Assembly (NCBI GenBank): GCA_002007465.1
Contig: LNAC01000773.1
Span: 441,863-505,862 of the forward strand
Source: Ailurus styani
Lineage: Eukaryota; Chordata; Mammalia; Carnivora; Ailuridae
Length of the DNA stretch: 64,000 bases
Direction of reading: 5' to 3'
The translations under genes were made by a program, and so were the position numbers. Of this stretch, positions 23,466-35,430 are shown one piece after another. The stretch's first letter is position 1, and every line of letters begins with the position of its first letter. The notes beneath the pieces are model-generated. The model had not been told where the DNA came from, did no database searches, and was given only the letters and a program-made list of their open reading frames with translations.

Positions 23466-23988
23466 TATTAGTACTTTACCGCTGTTAGAAGAAACTACCA
23501 CAAACTTAGTCGATGAAAGCAACACTGATTTATTGTCTCACGGTTTCCATTGGTCAATGGTCCTGGCACAGTGAGGCTTAGCTAGGCTCTCTGCTCAAGG
23601 TCTCCCAAGGCCAAAATCAAGGTGTAGGCTGGACTGCATTCCTTAGTGGAGACTCTGGGAAAGAGTCCACTTCTGAGCTCTTCTCCTTTTCATGTTTTCC
23701 ACGTGGCCCCTTCCATCTTCAAGCCAGCAAGGGTCACTCGAGTCCTCCTCATGCTTCCAATCTCTCTGACTTCCTTTTTTCTTCATCTCTCGGCTTCTGA
23801 GGGCTCATGAGATCACACTGGGCCTACCTGGATCATCCAGGATAATCTTTCAATCTTAAGGGGAGCTATGCCAGTGATCGTAATTACATTTGAATAATTC
23901 CTTTTGCCACATAATGTTAGATAACAATGAGTGCAACCCCAGGGGGTGAAGGTCATGGGGGCCCAAATTCTGCCTACCACACATAGAA
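23466..23988 (+). mobile_element. Ancient interspersed repeat inserted in an L2
   Basis: 'agaaactaccacaaacttagtcgatgaaagcaacactgatttattgtctcac', 'aaggccaaaatcaaggtgtaggctggactgcattcct', 'ggcccctt...ccatcttcaagccagcaa', 'ggatcatccaggataatctttc' and 'aattctgcctaccaca' form a familiar old mammalian repeat whose family I cannot name reliably. It divides the L2 at 23141-24330. Confidence 0.6.
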
Positions 23989-24330
23989 AGGATATTGTAA
24001 GCAGAGGGAACAGCATGAACAAGTACAATGACATGGACTCCAGCTTGCCATATTTGAGGAACTGAAAAAGCCAGTGTAGCCAGGACATTGCCAACAAGGA
24101 GGACATTGGGGCAAGCTGAGGTCAGAGAGGTGGGCAGGAGACAGCTGGCTCAGGGCTTGTAGGCCACAGTCAGGAGTCTGTGTTTTAGTCTGAGGGCTAT
24201 GAGAAACCAGGAAAGAGATTAAAGCTGGGAAATGACATGACCTGGGGGCATGTGAGAGAGGTCATTCTTGCTACAGCATGGAGAATAAACTGGAACAGAG
24301 CAAAAATGAAAGGGAGAAAATCATCATGCA
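23989..24330 (-). mobile_element. L2-like fossil, antisense, part 2
   Basis: 'gcagagggaacagcatgaacaag', 'aaaaagccagtgtagccagg', 'cagggcttgtaggccacagtcaggagtctgtgttttagtctgagggc' and 'gaaatgacatgacctgg' continue part 1 in the order of the 30.6-31.8 kb copy. Confidence 0.72.
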
Positions 24331-25989
24331 GGATAAAGATTATGATCCCAATCCTTGATTCTGGCACTTTTAAACCTGTTTCAGTGACACAGCACTGGAA
24401 ATCACAGCACTTTTTGTGCAATATCATGAAATAGTCATAATTGAAACATAAAATTTCTCTCTGTGATTCCGTGATAACTCAGAGGCTAACTTTTATGTTC
24501 TACTATGGGCCCTTGGAAACAGGATGTCTGCAGAATTTATGGGAATACTCTACCCATCAATGTTTTGCTTTTCCTTGAAAAATTTGGGGGGAAAAGACCG
24601 CCATTTCATTTCAAGTTCAGTTTGTATCATTTTTAGTGACAGAATACTCTGTTTTATTTGCTTGTCTGGTTTTCATAGGAGACAGCATTCTCTCAGAGGA
24701 CAGTCTGAAAAACACTTTAAGAGAAGAGCAGTTTACTGGGGCATGGATACTGATGTGAGCTAGATGCAAGAGCAGGCCCTCCCTGTGTCCCTAGGCCTCT
24801 TCTGGTGCTCTTGGCCAGGAGTTTTGGGTCTTCGTTTGACATGCATTATTGCAGTGGGAAGAAATGCAAGGTGCCAAGGAATAGAGAGCTAAGAAAAGTC
24901 CAGTTTCACAGTCTAGCTTAACTCATCAGCGGGATGCAAGATCCTTTTGGCCTCGTTTTCCGGTGGGTCCTTTGGTCCCAGATGGAAACGGCTCTAAATC
25001 TACCTGGCAGCCTGATCGCACAGGCTCCCATGACCTTGTGTCCTGTCGCTCTTTGAGCATAAAGTCCCCAGCTGCAGGCAGTTTCCCACCCAGGCTCCTC
25101 CTCTCCTGCTCCCTGGCTTTCAAGAATTCTCTGATCTGTGCTACTTGCAGACACTCAGACTTCTTTCTCCTACTTTCTCATGCTGTCCGTCCATTTACAC
25201 ACCTCTCATTGAGTCCTTCGAATGTCCCATTTTTCTAAATAACCCCTGTGTTTCCTTTCATCATCTCTCAGTCCTCTCTTCCCAGCGTCGCACATCTGGG
25301 GCTCCAATGGCACTTGTCCATTCCTGCCTCTCACATCGACTTTGTTCAGCTCACCCATGCTCAGAACATACATTTGCATGTCTAAAGTCCCATTAACATT
25401 ATGATTATGCCTTCCCCATTCATCCTGCAGTTTTCTCAACATCACATACATTGAGAAGAGGGAAAGCGTTTCTATAGGAGCCAGGATGCAGGTGTCAGAA
25501 TTGTGAGTGAGGCCTTAAAGGTGGCACTGTTGGATTCCTGAGAGCCTGGGCTGAAGTAGCTAGGAGTGGATTGAAGAGGCGCTGGAATGTCCACTTAAGG
25601 ATTTGTGGGAGATTCTAGGATCTAAGAAACAAAAGCAATATTGTCATTCCTTTTGGACAAGTCTACCCAGCTTCAAATGAAGCGAGGCCTGTGTACCGCC
25701 ACATCTTTATATCTCTTTGGAGCACTCGGGGCTTCTTTGGTGATGGCGGGGGAGGAGGGGTGTGTAGAGAGGCAGAGAGCACAAGAGAGCGTGAGAGAGC
25801 TGGGGAGGGTACTAAGGCGGGAGAGAGACTGATAAAAGAAAAACCTTCTCAGGATTTTGAGAAAGCCTTTGAAAGAGCATGGAGGGTATGGGCTATTCTG
25901 GTTCTGGCAATCACGCTGAATGAGACAAGACACTTCTGCAAAATACGGCTCGGGTGGCACCTGTTTTGGTACCAAATTATTAGAATAAT
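24331..25989. other. Unique sequence
   Basis: No repeat recognised. Several frames of 60-104 codons on both strands at 24918-26005 have no domain, and a GA/AG-rich patch lies at about 25735-25830. Confidence 0.45.
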
Positions 25990-26250
25990 GTCAAACACTT
26001 GTTGAGTGCCTATAAATGCGTTTTGGGCCCAGGGCCAGGCCTTTTACTTGTCCTAACTCATTTAGTTCTCATGGCTACATGAAAGACAGAAGTTTATATT
26101 ATATTTACACTACCTGTGAGGAGAGACAGGCACAGAGGATGGAAGCAACTAGTTCAAGGACACACATCTGGTACATGGCAGAATCAGGATTCAAATCCAG
26201 GTCTGGCTAACTTTGCGCCCAGACCCCTAATGACTATACTATACTGGCAT
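25990..26250 (-). mobile_element. MIR, antisense
   Basis: 'cacttgttgagtgcctataaatgc', 'cctaactcatttagttctcatggc', 'gagacaggcacagaggatggaagcaactagttcaaggacaca' and 'ggattcaaatccaggtctggct' mark a reversed MIR. Confidence 0.82.
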
Positions 26251-27364
26251 CCTTGGCCATTCAGGGAACCGTTGTAGAGTCCAGGAAGCCCGTCCTCATC
26301 CTGCTGACCTTGGTTCTGAATCCTTCTCTCTTCCTCTGCTCCCAACCCTGGTGCTTCCAGTACTTTCTGAGAGGCCCAAAGCTCAGGGAATGGGAAAGAC
26401 TTGGAGGAAGAGTATAGTCAGTTCACAGCACAAGCACCCTTTAGTGTCTGCACTCAGGCAAGCATAGGTGACACAAGAAACTACAAGCCATCTTCACGTG
26501 AGCCAAAGGCTTCTTTTGTATTTTTTTTTCACAGAGGAAATTAAAATCTATATACCCTTCCATGTCTGCTCCAGGGTCAAGCATCTGCTGGATGTGGTAA
26601 AGCCCAAGACTCCCATCTGGATTTCTTCAATTCTCTGTCCTTCACCCTGCCTTCCTCCCCTCTGCCTCCCAGCTCTGTCTCCTGCCTCTCTGTTTCTTTA
26701 TCGGATTTTGTCTCCCACTTCGCTGACTCCCTTTTCATCTTTACTTGCTAAGCCATAGCCAGAAAAGAGAGTCGTATTTTCTCCTCTTCAGGGTGATTTC
26801 CTGGCTGGTCACATTCTCCTCTACTGACAGCCTCTGATCATCATATCTCTCCTAGCCACCCATGTATGTGTTTAAGATTTAGGAAGTGAAGGGGGGGCCC
26901 GTTCTTGTTCAGTGTGGACAAAGATGAAATCTCGTCTCTTCATTGAATAAATGGAGTGATGTGCCAATAAAACAAATAACAGTACCACTTTGTGAAAGGC
27001 TGCTTTCACTTTCTCAGAATGCTTTTTCAATCTTTGATATTATAAGGCATAGACATTACATGGCCTGTGGAAACAACTATGGAACTCTAAATTTGTATGA
27101 CTCAGTCTCTTTTAGGCTACAGCTCCGGGAGGCAGACTGGACAAGTGTGATTAACCCCCATATACCGACAGGCAAGTGACTTGCCTATGGCTATACTGTG
27201 AGAGAGAAGCAAAGCTAGAGGTAGAACCTAGTTATCTCGTCCTTAGCTCCAGAGATCTTTCCACAGTTACATACCTAGTGGATATGCTCCTTCCCCCATG
27301 TGATCTGGATTTTAGGAGGGTGCAGTTGGAAGTAGCTCCTGGGTGGTGCACTTGAGTGACAGGA
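26251..27364. other. Unique sequence with a weak MIR relic
   Basis: About 27100-27260 looks like a very diverged antisense MIR ('aagtgacttgcctatggctatact...agaggtagaacctagtta'). Nothing else recognised. Confidence 0.4.
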
Positions 27365-27525
27365 GACATACAATAATAGCCCTAACATTTTCTAGAAGCT
27401 TTCCTGTGCTTTACGGGCATTTTTTTTTCTTGTAAGTCTCACAAAATCTGAAGTGGTAAGTTTTATTATTGCCCCATTTTATAGATGAGAAAACAATTAC
27501 AGAGAGGTTGGGGACTTCAGTACTT
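27365..27525 (-). mobile_element. MIR, antisense
   Basis: 'tcctgtgctttacgggcat', 'taagttttattattgccccattttatagatgagaaaac' and 'cagagaggttgg' are the reversed MIR core. Confidence 0.68.
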
Positions 27526-27824
27526 AGTGAAAGTATTCCTTGCCCAGCTCAGGCTGACATTACTGAGTCTAGAATGCCTAGTGGGGGGTTGTCACTTGCT
27601 CTAGTTACAACTTCGGAATTGGGGTCATGGCATCAAATGCCCTTCCCTCAACTCCCACTCTCCAGACAGAAGTATTCCCAGTCCTCATCTCTCAGAGTTG
27701 GTTAAGAACATCCTATTCCAATTGCACATTTGCTCCAGACAAAATATGGAGATGATGAAGTATACAATTTAGTGACAATACCCTGAATCTTACCTTATAT
27801 GATCTAGGAGTTGAAAACCCTGAA

Positions 27825-27985
27825 GTCACTCAGAGCTGGATTTAAAGCACTCTAATTAATGGCTCTTTGACCTTAACAAGTTGATCTCAGTATAATCCAG
27901 CTTTCTCACCTATAAAGGGGGACAATAAGAATAATAATCATGTTGAGTTTTGTGGGACTCAAAGGAGAAAATGCAGGTCAAGCAC
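27825..27985 (+). mobile_element. MIR fragment
   Basis: 'ctctttgaccttaacaagttgatctcagtataatccagctttctcacctataaagggggacaataagaataataatcatg' is the middle of a sense MIR; a SINE sits at its 3' side. Confidence 0.62.
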
Positions 27986-28001
27986 AAGAAAGCTTCTAGA
28001 A

Positions 28002-28200
28002 GGGGCACCTGGATGGCTCAGTCATTAAGGGTCTGCCTTCGGCTCAGGTCATGATCCCAGCGTCCTGGTATGGAGCCCTGCAACAGGCTCCCTGCTCATC
28101 ACTGGGAGACTGCTTCTGTCTCTCCCACTCCTCCTGCTTGTGTTCCCTCTCTCACTGTCTCTCTCTGTGTCAAATAAATAAATAAAATCTTTTTTTTTAA
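28002..28200 (+). mobile_element. Can-SINE
   Basis: 'ggggcacctggatggctcagtcattaag' through 'gtctctctctgtgtcaaataaataaataaaatc' and poly-T/A. Perfect 16-bp duplication aagaaagcttctagaa (27986-28001, 28201-28216). Confidence 0.96.
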
Positions 28201-28216
28201 AAGAAAGCTTCTAGAA

Positions 28217-28640
28217 AATGTTAAGGCCATTGCTATTGTACTTTTCACCATGTTTTCTTCTGTTACTTCTTTTGGAAGTCTCACTACTCATTCTGTGAGG
28301 TAGAAGCTGGGACAGAGAGTGAAATGACTTCCTCAGGACCACTCAGAATCCTGTATCCCCACCTGGAAGGGTGGTGTTGGCTCTGGCAGCAACATGAGCT
28401 CCAACTCAGGGGCTCCAGCTCCCAGCTGCCTGTATACTTTTTAAAGGGAGTCCATTGAAAACACATGTGCTATGGTCACCAACCCCCACCCGTTTTCTCT
28501 TTTCCTTTTCTTTTTTTCCTTCAGGGAAGAGAAATGAAACCAGATGCTATAAGACCAGGGGGAAAATCCCAGGAAAGTCTTGTTTTCAGTTAATTTTGTA
28601 TATTTTACTGGCATAGTTTTTCTTCATCCCCTCTGCACCT
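28217..28640. other. Unique sequence with a possible MIR scrap
   Basis: About 28285-28370 ('tctgtgaggtagaagctgggacagagagtgaaatgacttcctcagg') may be a small antisense MIR scrap. The rest is unassigned. Confidence 0.4.
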
Positions 28641-29060
28641 CCATTACCTTCACCCGTACTTGAAATGGCCTGGGCGAACAGAACAGTGCAGTCTAAAGGC
28701 AGTGGGGGAGGGAGGTCTCCTCTGGGTCTCCAGGTCTGGGCTGGGGTAAATTCCGTGTCCTTTGAGAGCAGCTTCCTTTTCTGCAGGGCTTGGAAATATT
28801 TCAGTCTCTTGGGCTTCTCACGGTCTCAGGTTCTTTCAGATTCTCTGGGCCTCTGTTGGGAGCAAGGAACAGTCTGTCCCTGCCCGCCAGCCACCCCCCT
28901 CCCTGCTCTGGTCCCATCTCCCCCTCCTCCAACACCCTCTTCCTTTATGGCAGCTGCAGCTGCTGGGTCAGCCTGGGGGCCCCAACCCCCTCCCCACACC
29001 CCTTTACCCCAGGTAAAAATAAATAAAATGTCAGCGAGCTGATTGCTTTTTGGATTGCAC
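28641..29060. other. GC- and C-rich unique block
   Basis: The C-rich stretch 28880-29015 ends in 'ttaccccaggtaaaaata', which has the form of an exon end with a splice donor. The overlapping plus frames (125, 84 and 78 codons) are all low-complexity Pro/Ser/Leu and lack a domain, so I do not call a coding exon. A noncoding exon or regulatory element is possible. Confidence 0.3.
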
Positions 29061-30204
29061 CTCACCTCTTTCTTCCTGTTTTGAAGTTTCTTGGTTTCTT
29101 AGTGGGAACTACAAACCTTGCCTTGACTCTGGTGTGGGTGTGATTTCCTTCTTCCTGGCTCCTGTCCCACTTTTCCCCTACTCCCTCCTTTCCTGGCTTG
29201 ACTCTCTTATCTTTCTAATTGGGACTTCTCACCAGCAAAGTGTTTCCATCTTCTCCCAAATTAGTAAGTCTGGAAAGGATGGTGGAACTAAGTTTTCAGG
29301 AATCCAGCAACTGGAGCCTAGAAGTGGAAACTTCTGTCTTTTAACCAAGACTCACTAGGTGACCATGAGCCATTCTCAGTGACAGTGTCATTTGGCTTGG
29401 GGAAGAGGATATTAGTCATCCTTGAGTTACCCCAAATAAGCTTGCAAAAGTGTGCTTGCTTGTTCTACAAATGCACTTTCAAGGCAAACCCCTTACTCTT
29501 CTGCAGCCTCCCCAAGCCCCTTCTCACATAAATACAGAATGTGAACACAAAGAGTAGAAGATGTATGGGGGCACATGCCCATATAGAAATTCTGGAGCTA
29601 CTGCTGCCCATTCATTTCATAGGCTGCTCCCTATTTCAAGACTGCTAAACAATACCAACTTTTAATGTCTTTGAAATGGATGGTGATGTTTGTCGAATTT
29701 AGCTGGTGTGTATAGATCCCAGATTGTGGCCTGGATGTATCAATCAGAATGGCAGCCTCTATTGTGCATTTGCAGTTCTGTGTGTAATCATTATAAAACT
29801 ATACTCAATAAAACAGTTAATGAACATTGATTGAAATCCTTATGTAGTGTAGAACCCTATTCTATTCACCTGAAGTGCACTTGGGCTCCTCAGGTAGATC
29901 TGGAATGCATTAAAGGCATTGAGGCAGTGTGAAGGAACAAAGCAGCAGCTGGAGACAGGCTTGGAGATGTAAAACACTTAAAAATGTTTTAGGACAATGG
30001 GGCTGAGTACAGGAGGCAAGTGAGGGAGCAGAGGCAAAGTGCTGGCTGTCTAAGCAGAGTTGAGGGCTGGCCACCAGCATCCATATCTCCTCTTGGAAGC
30101 ACACCAGAAAGAGAGACTGTGGGTCTGACTTTTGGATGGAGGCAAAAGCAATTTCTCTCCTAGAGGGGTTCCTCTCCTCTAAGGAGTCAGAATAAGAAAA
30201 GTGT
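29061..30204. other. Unique sequence
   Basis: No repeat family or coding signature recognised. A 102-codon frame at 29050-29358 has no domain. Confidence 0.45.
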
Positions 30205-30445
30205 ACTCAGAGGTATAATGGTTAAGAGTGCGGCCCTGGTGCCAGGCCACATGATTTCAACTAGATTTCCTGCTAACCAGCCAGCCATGTGACCTTGGGC
30301 AAGTCATTTCCCCCTCTGAGTCACTGTATCCTCATTTGAAATGTGGAGGCAGTAATTATACATACCTCATGAGGATGATGAAATTAGTTCATACAGGTAG
30401 AGTACTTGGCACAGGCTGAGAGCTCAAACGATGTCAGCTACTACG
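30205..30445 (+). mobile_element. MIR
   Basis: 'agaggtataatggttaagagtgcggccctggtgcc', 'agccatgtgaccttgggcaagtcatttccccctctgagtcactg' and 'gagtacttggcacaggctgagagctca' are a sense MIR. Confidence 0.87.
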
Positions 30446-30597
30446 TATTCAGCACTTACGATGTGCCAAGCTCTGTGCTATGTGCTTTACACACACTGTC
30501 TACTTTACTTATTAAAACTACTCTGTGAAGTAGAAGTTATAGTAATGTTCCATTTTCCAGATGAGAAAACTGAGGCTGAGAGAAGTTAAAATGATGA
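30446..30597 (-). mobile_element. MIR, antisense
   Basis: 'tattcagcacttacgatgtgccaagctctgtgctatgtgctttacaca' and 'ccattttccagatgagaaaactgaggctgagagaagttaa' mark a reversed MIR lying head-to-head with the preceding copy. Confidence 0.82.
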
Positions 30598-31800
30598 TTA
30601 TAATTGAGTATAGAAGGTGCTATAACAGGTTCAACAGGATTACAAAGATGGACATGTCCAATCTTGCCTGGGGAGATTTGGAGAAGGCATCACAGAGGGC
30701 GGCCCATCTATGGTGGTCCATCAAGAGGGGTGAAAATATGCAAAGGCAAATGCACAGTAGTTGAGCATAGTTGGACTACAGACGTGAGCAGGGTATGTAT
30801 TACCAGGAAATAGACTTGGAGGTTGGCTGAGACCCGTTTGTGTATGCTGTGCTAAGGATTTTGGAAAGACTTCTCATAAGAGGGACCTCTGGAATGAAGT
30901 CTTGAGGGGTGAAAAGAGTTATCCAAGCAAAGAAGACGTCAGAATAGGGTTATCATTCTAGATGTAGGAATAACACAAGCAAAGATGCAGAGGTATGCCA
31001 CAGCACGGAATGTGGGAGGAACCACAAGTACTTCAGTACTGATGGAGTAGAAAGTGCATCATCAACGGTAAGAGGCAAGAGAGTAGGAGGAGATGAGGCT
31101 AGGGAGAAAGGCAAAGGCCAAGTTTAGGGGACTTTCTATTCCAGCAACAGAGTTTGGATTCATTTGGTAGGTGAAGGGGAGTCATTAAAATCACCTAACC
31201 AGGGGCTTACCAGATATATTGATGCACCCATTAGACTGGCAGTGGAGGGTGGGTTAGGAGGGAGTGAGATTAGAAGAGGCAAGAAAAAGTAGGAAAACCT
31301 AGTAGGAAACTAATGTAACAGTTCACACTTGAGATGATGAGGGCTTTGATTAAGGCCAGCAGCAGTGACAGGGAGGAGGGGAGTGATGAAGGAGGTAGGG
31401 AATAAAAATGGCAGGACTTGGTGACTGGTTTGATATGCTGGTTGAAGGGAAAAGAGTTGAGAAGGATTCCCAGATTTATGGTCTAAATGATAAGTGAACT
31501 TGGGTTTCACTAACCAAGATAAAGAATAGAGAATAGAATCTGGAAGAAAATGATGTTTAGTTTTGGTCCTCTTGAGTTTCAGATGGTTTGGAGGCATCCG
31601 AGTGGAGATGTTCACTGGACATTTCTCAGTATATGAGTCTAGAGCTCTAGGGAGATGTCAAGATGGAAGAGTTAGATTTGGAAAGCATCAGCAGATGGAT
31701 GATGGTAAAAATCACCAGAGAGGATGAGATCACCTAGAGAGAAGATGTACAGTGAGAACAGAGGAGGGTCAAAGGTAAAAACTTGGAAGCCTATCACTGT
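30598..31800 (-). mobile_element. L2-like long fossil, antisense
   Basis: 'agcaaagatgcagaggtatgcc', 'gactttctattccagcaacagagtttggattcat', 'aggacttggtgactggtttgatatg', 'aggattcccagatttatgg', 'ttttggtcctcttgagtttcagatgg', 'catccgagtggagatgttcactggacat' and 'gatgagatcacctagagagaaga' follow the same order as the copies at 13.1 and 23.1 kb. This is the longest copy in the window and is uninterrupted. Confidence 0.7.
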
Positions 31801-32364
31801 TTGAAGAGAAGACAGAGGAGAAGGTCCAGGAAAGGTTGGTACTTGTCTGGACTGCATATTCTAGGGACTGCGGGATTGAGTAAGAAACCCCGATATAGTA
31901 ACCTCAATCTTTCCTTCTTGGAACTTTGTAAAAGTTTTGCAGCCTATATAATTGAGGATGTTAACAAACTTTAGGACTGCATATTTTCAACTTCTAATAT
32001 AGTACATTTTTCTGAATATTGTTGCAAATTGCTCTGCAACAGTGTTCACAATAAAGTTTTCTGAGCTCCTTACCTGAAAGCCTCTCTAAGCAGAAAATTG
32101 GATGTACTGTCTTTGTTTCATTGACTTAAAATGCTTTGAAGTGTCACATCCCTTTTGACCCAGTTAGAGTTTCCTCCTCTTAGTTTTAACCTATGCAAAG
32201 TATTCAGCACCAAACACAGTGCTTAGGAACATAGTAGGTGGCCCACACAATTCAAATGACATTACCTGAATTCACCGTTTACCTATATATGCGCACTCCA
32301 TCCTGTAGCTACAGACAAACATGCAAGTAAGTTAGGTCTTTCTGAAATAGTGATGGCTCACTTT
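31801..32364. other. Unique sequence
   Basis: AT-rich, no repeat or exon recognised. Confidence 0.45.
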
Positions 32365-32379
32365 AATCTTGCCTTGCAG

Positions 32380-32589
32380 GGGCACCTGGGTGGCTCAGTC
32401 AGTTAAGCATCTGACTCTTGGTTTCAGCTCAGGTCATGATCTCAGGGTCCTGGGATCAAGCCCTGCATCAGGCTCAGTGCTCAGCACGGAGTCTACTTGA
32501 GATTCTCTCTCTCCCTCTGCCTGCACCCCCTGCTTGTGGTCTCCATCTCTGTATCTCTCTCTAAAATAAATAAATAAAATCTTTTAAAA
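32380..32589 (+). mobile_element. Can-SINE, older subtype
   Basis: Carries the extra 'tctgactcttggtttcagctcagg' segment, which the other copies here lack. Tail (AAATA)n. Target duplication of 15 bp with one difference (aatcttgccttgcag at 32365-32379, aatcttgcctttcag at 32590-32604). Confidence 0.95.
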
Positions 32590-32604
32590 AATCTTGCCTT
32601 TCAG

Positions 32605-33124
32605 GTTTTTGTTTTAATTTTTTTGGCACTCAAGTGCAAATTAGTAAAAGAACAAAAAAAAATGGTATAGATTCCAAGGGCTGTTTCCCTTTAGATTATT
32701 ACAGCATGTTAAAAATTGATCACAGTTGATATACAGCAGCTTGCCTGAGTCTATCCAACATGCCTCAAATGCAAAAATCCTTGGTGATGGATGACTGTGG
32801 GTAAAAACATACATGTATCAGATTTCTTCTCTGATAGCTTCCAGACCCCATTTTAGTGGGTTTGGCTCTCAAGGCAAACTCCATTCGGCAGCACAGGAGT
32901 AGCACTCAGTCATTTCCCCCACACTTGGCCTCCATTCAGCAGGCGGGCCTGACTAGCTGCTTACATCCTCTCCCTCCTAAGGGAGAAGGGAAGTTAGAGA
33001 ACTCCCTGCTGGGTACTGAGTTGCCATCTGTGCATAGGGTTTTATAGGAGAGAACCAAACTACTCTGCTTTCTTTCAACAAAATTGTATTAAATCTCTGA
33101 AGATACTCCCTGGTCGGATTACAT

Positions 33125-33127
<3 letters not shown>
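32605..33127. other. Unique sequence
   Basis: No repeat or coding signature recognised. Confidence 0.45.
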
Positions 33128-33170
<43 letters not shown>

Positions 33171-33362
33171 AAGAAAAAGGGGGAAAGAGAAGGAGAAGGT
33201 GAGGAAAGGGGAGGGGTAGAAGGAGGAGAGGGAGAGAGAAAAGGGGGAGGGATGAAGTGGGAAAGACAGAGAGGGAGGCAGAGAGAGGAGAGACACAGAG
33301 AGAGAAAAGAAGAAAGAGAAAAAGGGAAGAGAAGGAAGGAAGGGGAGACAGAGAGGAGAGAA
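33128..33362 (+). repeat. (GA)n and long polypurine tract
   Basis: A perfect (GA)n of about 38 bp continues as about 195 bp of almost pure purine (GGGA/AGAG/AAAG mixtures) with only scattered pyrimidines. Apparent minus-strand frames of 85-146 codons are Ser/Leu/Pro runs made by the repeat. Confidence 0.95.
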
Positions 33363-33868
33363 CATGCATTGTCCTTGACATGCACTACTTTTCTGTGTGT
33401 GATTTGTACTTGTAATGGTTAATACCCAGATGTGTCCTAAATCCCACAAAGCTATTTCCTTCCCAATGACTAGGAGTAAAAATCCAATCCAAATGTAACC
33501 CTTGATTTTTTTCATGAGAAGAGGATGGAATCCTTTGTTTCTTACGTACCTTTTTTTTTTTTTAGTGCAGTTTTGAGTTTTAGAAAAAAACCAACTCTAG
33601 TCAATGTTCCAATAGCCTACCCCTCCCCATCTCCCCTACAAAACTACTGTTCTTTGCTGCTCCACGGGTCAGCTGTGTTCTCATCCAAGGCAAGACTTGC
33701 ATTGATCGGTCGAAGTGGGCTTGTTAATCCTTTGCCAGGCTACAGCTACCACACCCAACATATCAGCCTTCACTATCACCAAGTACTTCTCACTGCTGCT
33801 ACTCTATTGACCCCTGTCTCTAGGAGATGAGAGGAAGGGAGGTGTTTTTGCAGCCTTTGGCACAAAAA
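33363..33868. other. Unique sequence
   Basis: Includes a T-run near 33551. Frame 33525-33830 (101 codons) has no domain. Confidence 0.4.
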
Positions 33869-33960
33869 GAAAAGACAAGGCAAGGCAAGGCAAGGTAAGG
33901 TAAAGTAAGAAAAGAACAGGAAAGGAGAACATAGTGAAAAGAAAGGAAAGGAAAAAGGGC
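33869..33960 (+). repeat. (AAGGC)n/(AAAGG)n purine-rich repeat
   Basis: 'caaggcaaggcaaggcaagg' followed by AAAGG/AAAAG variants. Confidence 0.85.
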
Positions 33961-34808
33961 AAAGCCCTGAAACAACTGTTCCCACACCTTGTTCGTGTGG
34001 CTATCCCTGCTTCTCTGCTCAGGACTTCATTACACAAAGACTATTTCTTTGAGCTACAGCTTTTTCAGTCCCCATCGTAGGGTTAGGCAAAGTATATAAT
34101 ACAATGGAGGGAGGAGAGGCACAGGAATCAGATCGTCCTGGGTTCTTGTTCCAGGACCTAGCACACTGACTCAGATCACCTGCCTTTCTTAAGAAGGTTC
34201 TATTGGAACTATTATGAAGTTCTATTTCTCACACACCTCCTGCAGCAATGCCAACACTCCTGGGCTGTAGAGTTTTTTCTATCATTGTGTGGTGCCAGTA
34301 ATATTTCACTGGGAATCCACTTTTCTCACATGTGTTTGGCTATGAGGAAACCAGATTCCAACTGACAGGCAAAGTAGGGTGTGGATTAATGCACACATGG
34401 GAACACACACTTATACCCACACAATATGTGCATGGTAAATAATCCAAGCCTAACAAAAGGTATACAGCAAAAGCTCCACTCTTTGCACAGCAACCCTCAG
34501 TTCATCTTGCAAATGAAAGCACTGCCAAAGTACTGTTAACTTATCCAATAGGTAAACTGTACTGTGGAGAGGAAGTTGGTCCAAAGTGCTCCTGGTTTGC
34601 ACAGGTGCTAAAATAGAGGGTCCTCAGGTCTTGGACTCTCACGTGGGATAATAGCCCTGAAAAGAGGTGAGACAGGAAGATGGGAAACATCACCTGATTT
34701 ATAATCTGGCCTCCCTTGAGGTGTGACTCTTAGATCACAGAATGGAAAGTTCCCATCAGAGGAGAATCTGAAGTCTGGTCCAGGAAAGGAAAGGCCAGCC
34801 CAAAGTCA
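33961..34808. other. Unique sequence with a locally duplicated segment
   Basis: 34119-34205 is similar to 37700-37798 (shared 'atcaNcctgggttct', 'ccaggacctagca' and 'tttcttaagaag' in the same order). Otherwise nothing recognised. Confidence 0.5.
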
Positions 34809-34809
34809 C

Positions 34810-34873
<64 letters not shown>

Positions 34874-34886
34874 CCTCCCCCCCTCN

Positions 34887-34926
<40 letters not shown>

Positions 34927-34935
34927 CCTCCTTCC
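34809..34935 (+). repeat. (CT)n microsatellite with an unresolved base
   Basis: Two CT runs of about 60 and 40 bp around 'ccccctccccccctcN'. The single N is at 34886. Frames across it on both strands are Ser-Leu or Arg-Glu artefacts. Confidence 0.97.
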
Positions 34936-35430
34936 CTCCCTCACACATACACATCCATTTAGAGGCCCAGTCATGATGTTAGTCTCTAGGCCTCCAACTT
35001 TCTAGGACAGTGTTTTTTCCTCAGTTCCCCAGCACATCTACCAGTGGAACACATCAGGCTAGGACCTCTGCTTCTGGTACCTTCCAGTGCTACTCTATTC
35101 CATGTGTCTGGATTCTTGAGCTTTACAGATCTCCTGGATCCCTAAATGGTAGTTATTTTTCTCCTCTTTTCTCCTTTTATTGGAGACATAATAGTTTGGG
35201 GGCCCAGAGAGATAGCTTTCAAACTCCAAAGTGATCTTGTTCATCTGACCTGATTATTAAACATGTCAGTCTCACCCAGCTGTTACTGAATTTCAATGAA
35301 CCCTCTACTTCTTTGAGAAAAGCATACCCCTCAATGGAATTTTTTGTGTTTACACGATGACTTTCCTTCTAATGTAGCTTTAAATCTAGAGGAAAAATAG
35401 TCTTATTTTTTCTTTCATCATGATATTTCT

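Noticed and set aside
28665..29042. 125-codon plus-strand open frame as a coding exon
   Set aside because: Composition is C-rich low complexity, three plus frames are open at once and no domain is recognisable.
33075..33515. 146-codon minus-strand frame
   Set aside because: It is mostly a translation of the GA/purine tract (Ser-Leu-Pro runs).
34723..34962. Open frames on both strands over the CT repeat
   Set aside because: Dinucleotide repeats stay open in all frames; no flanking coding sequence.
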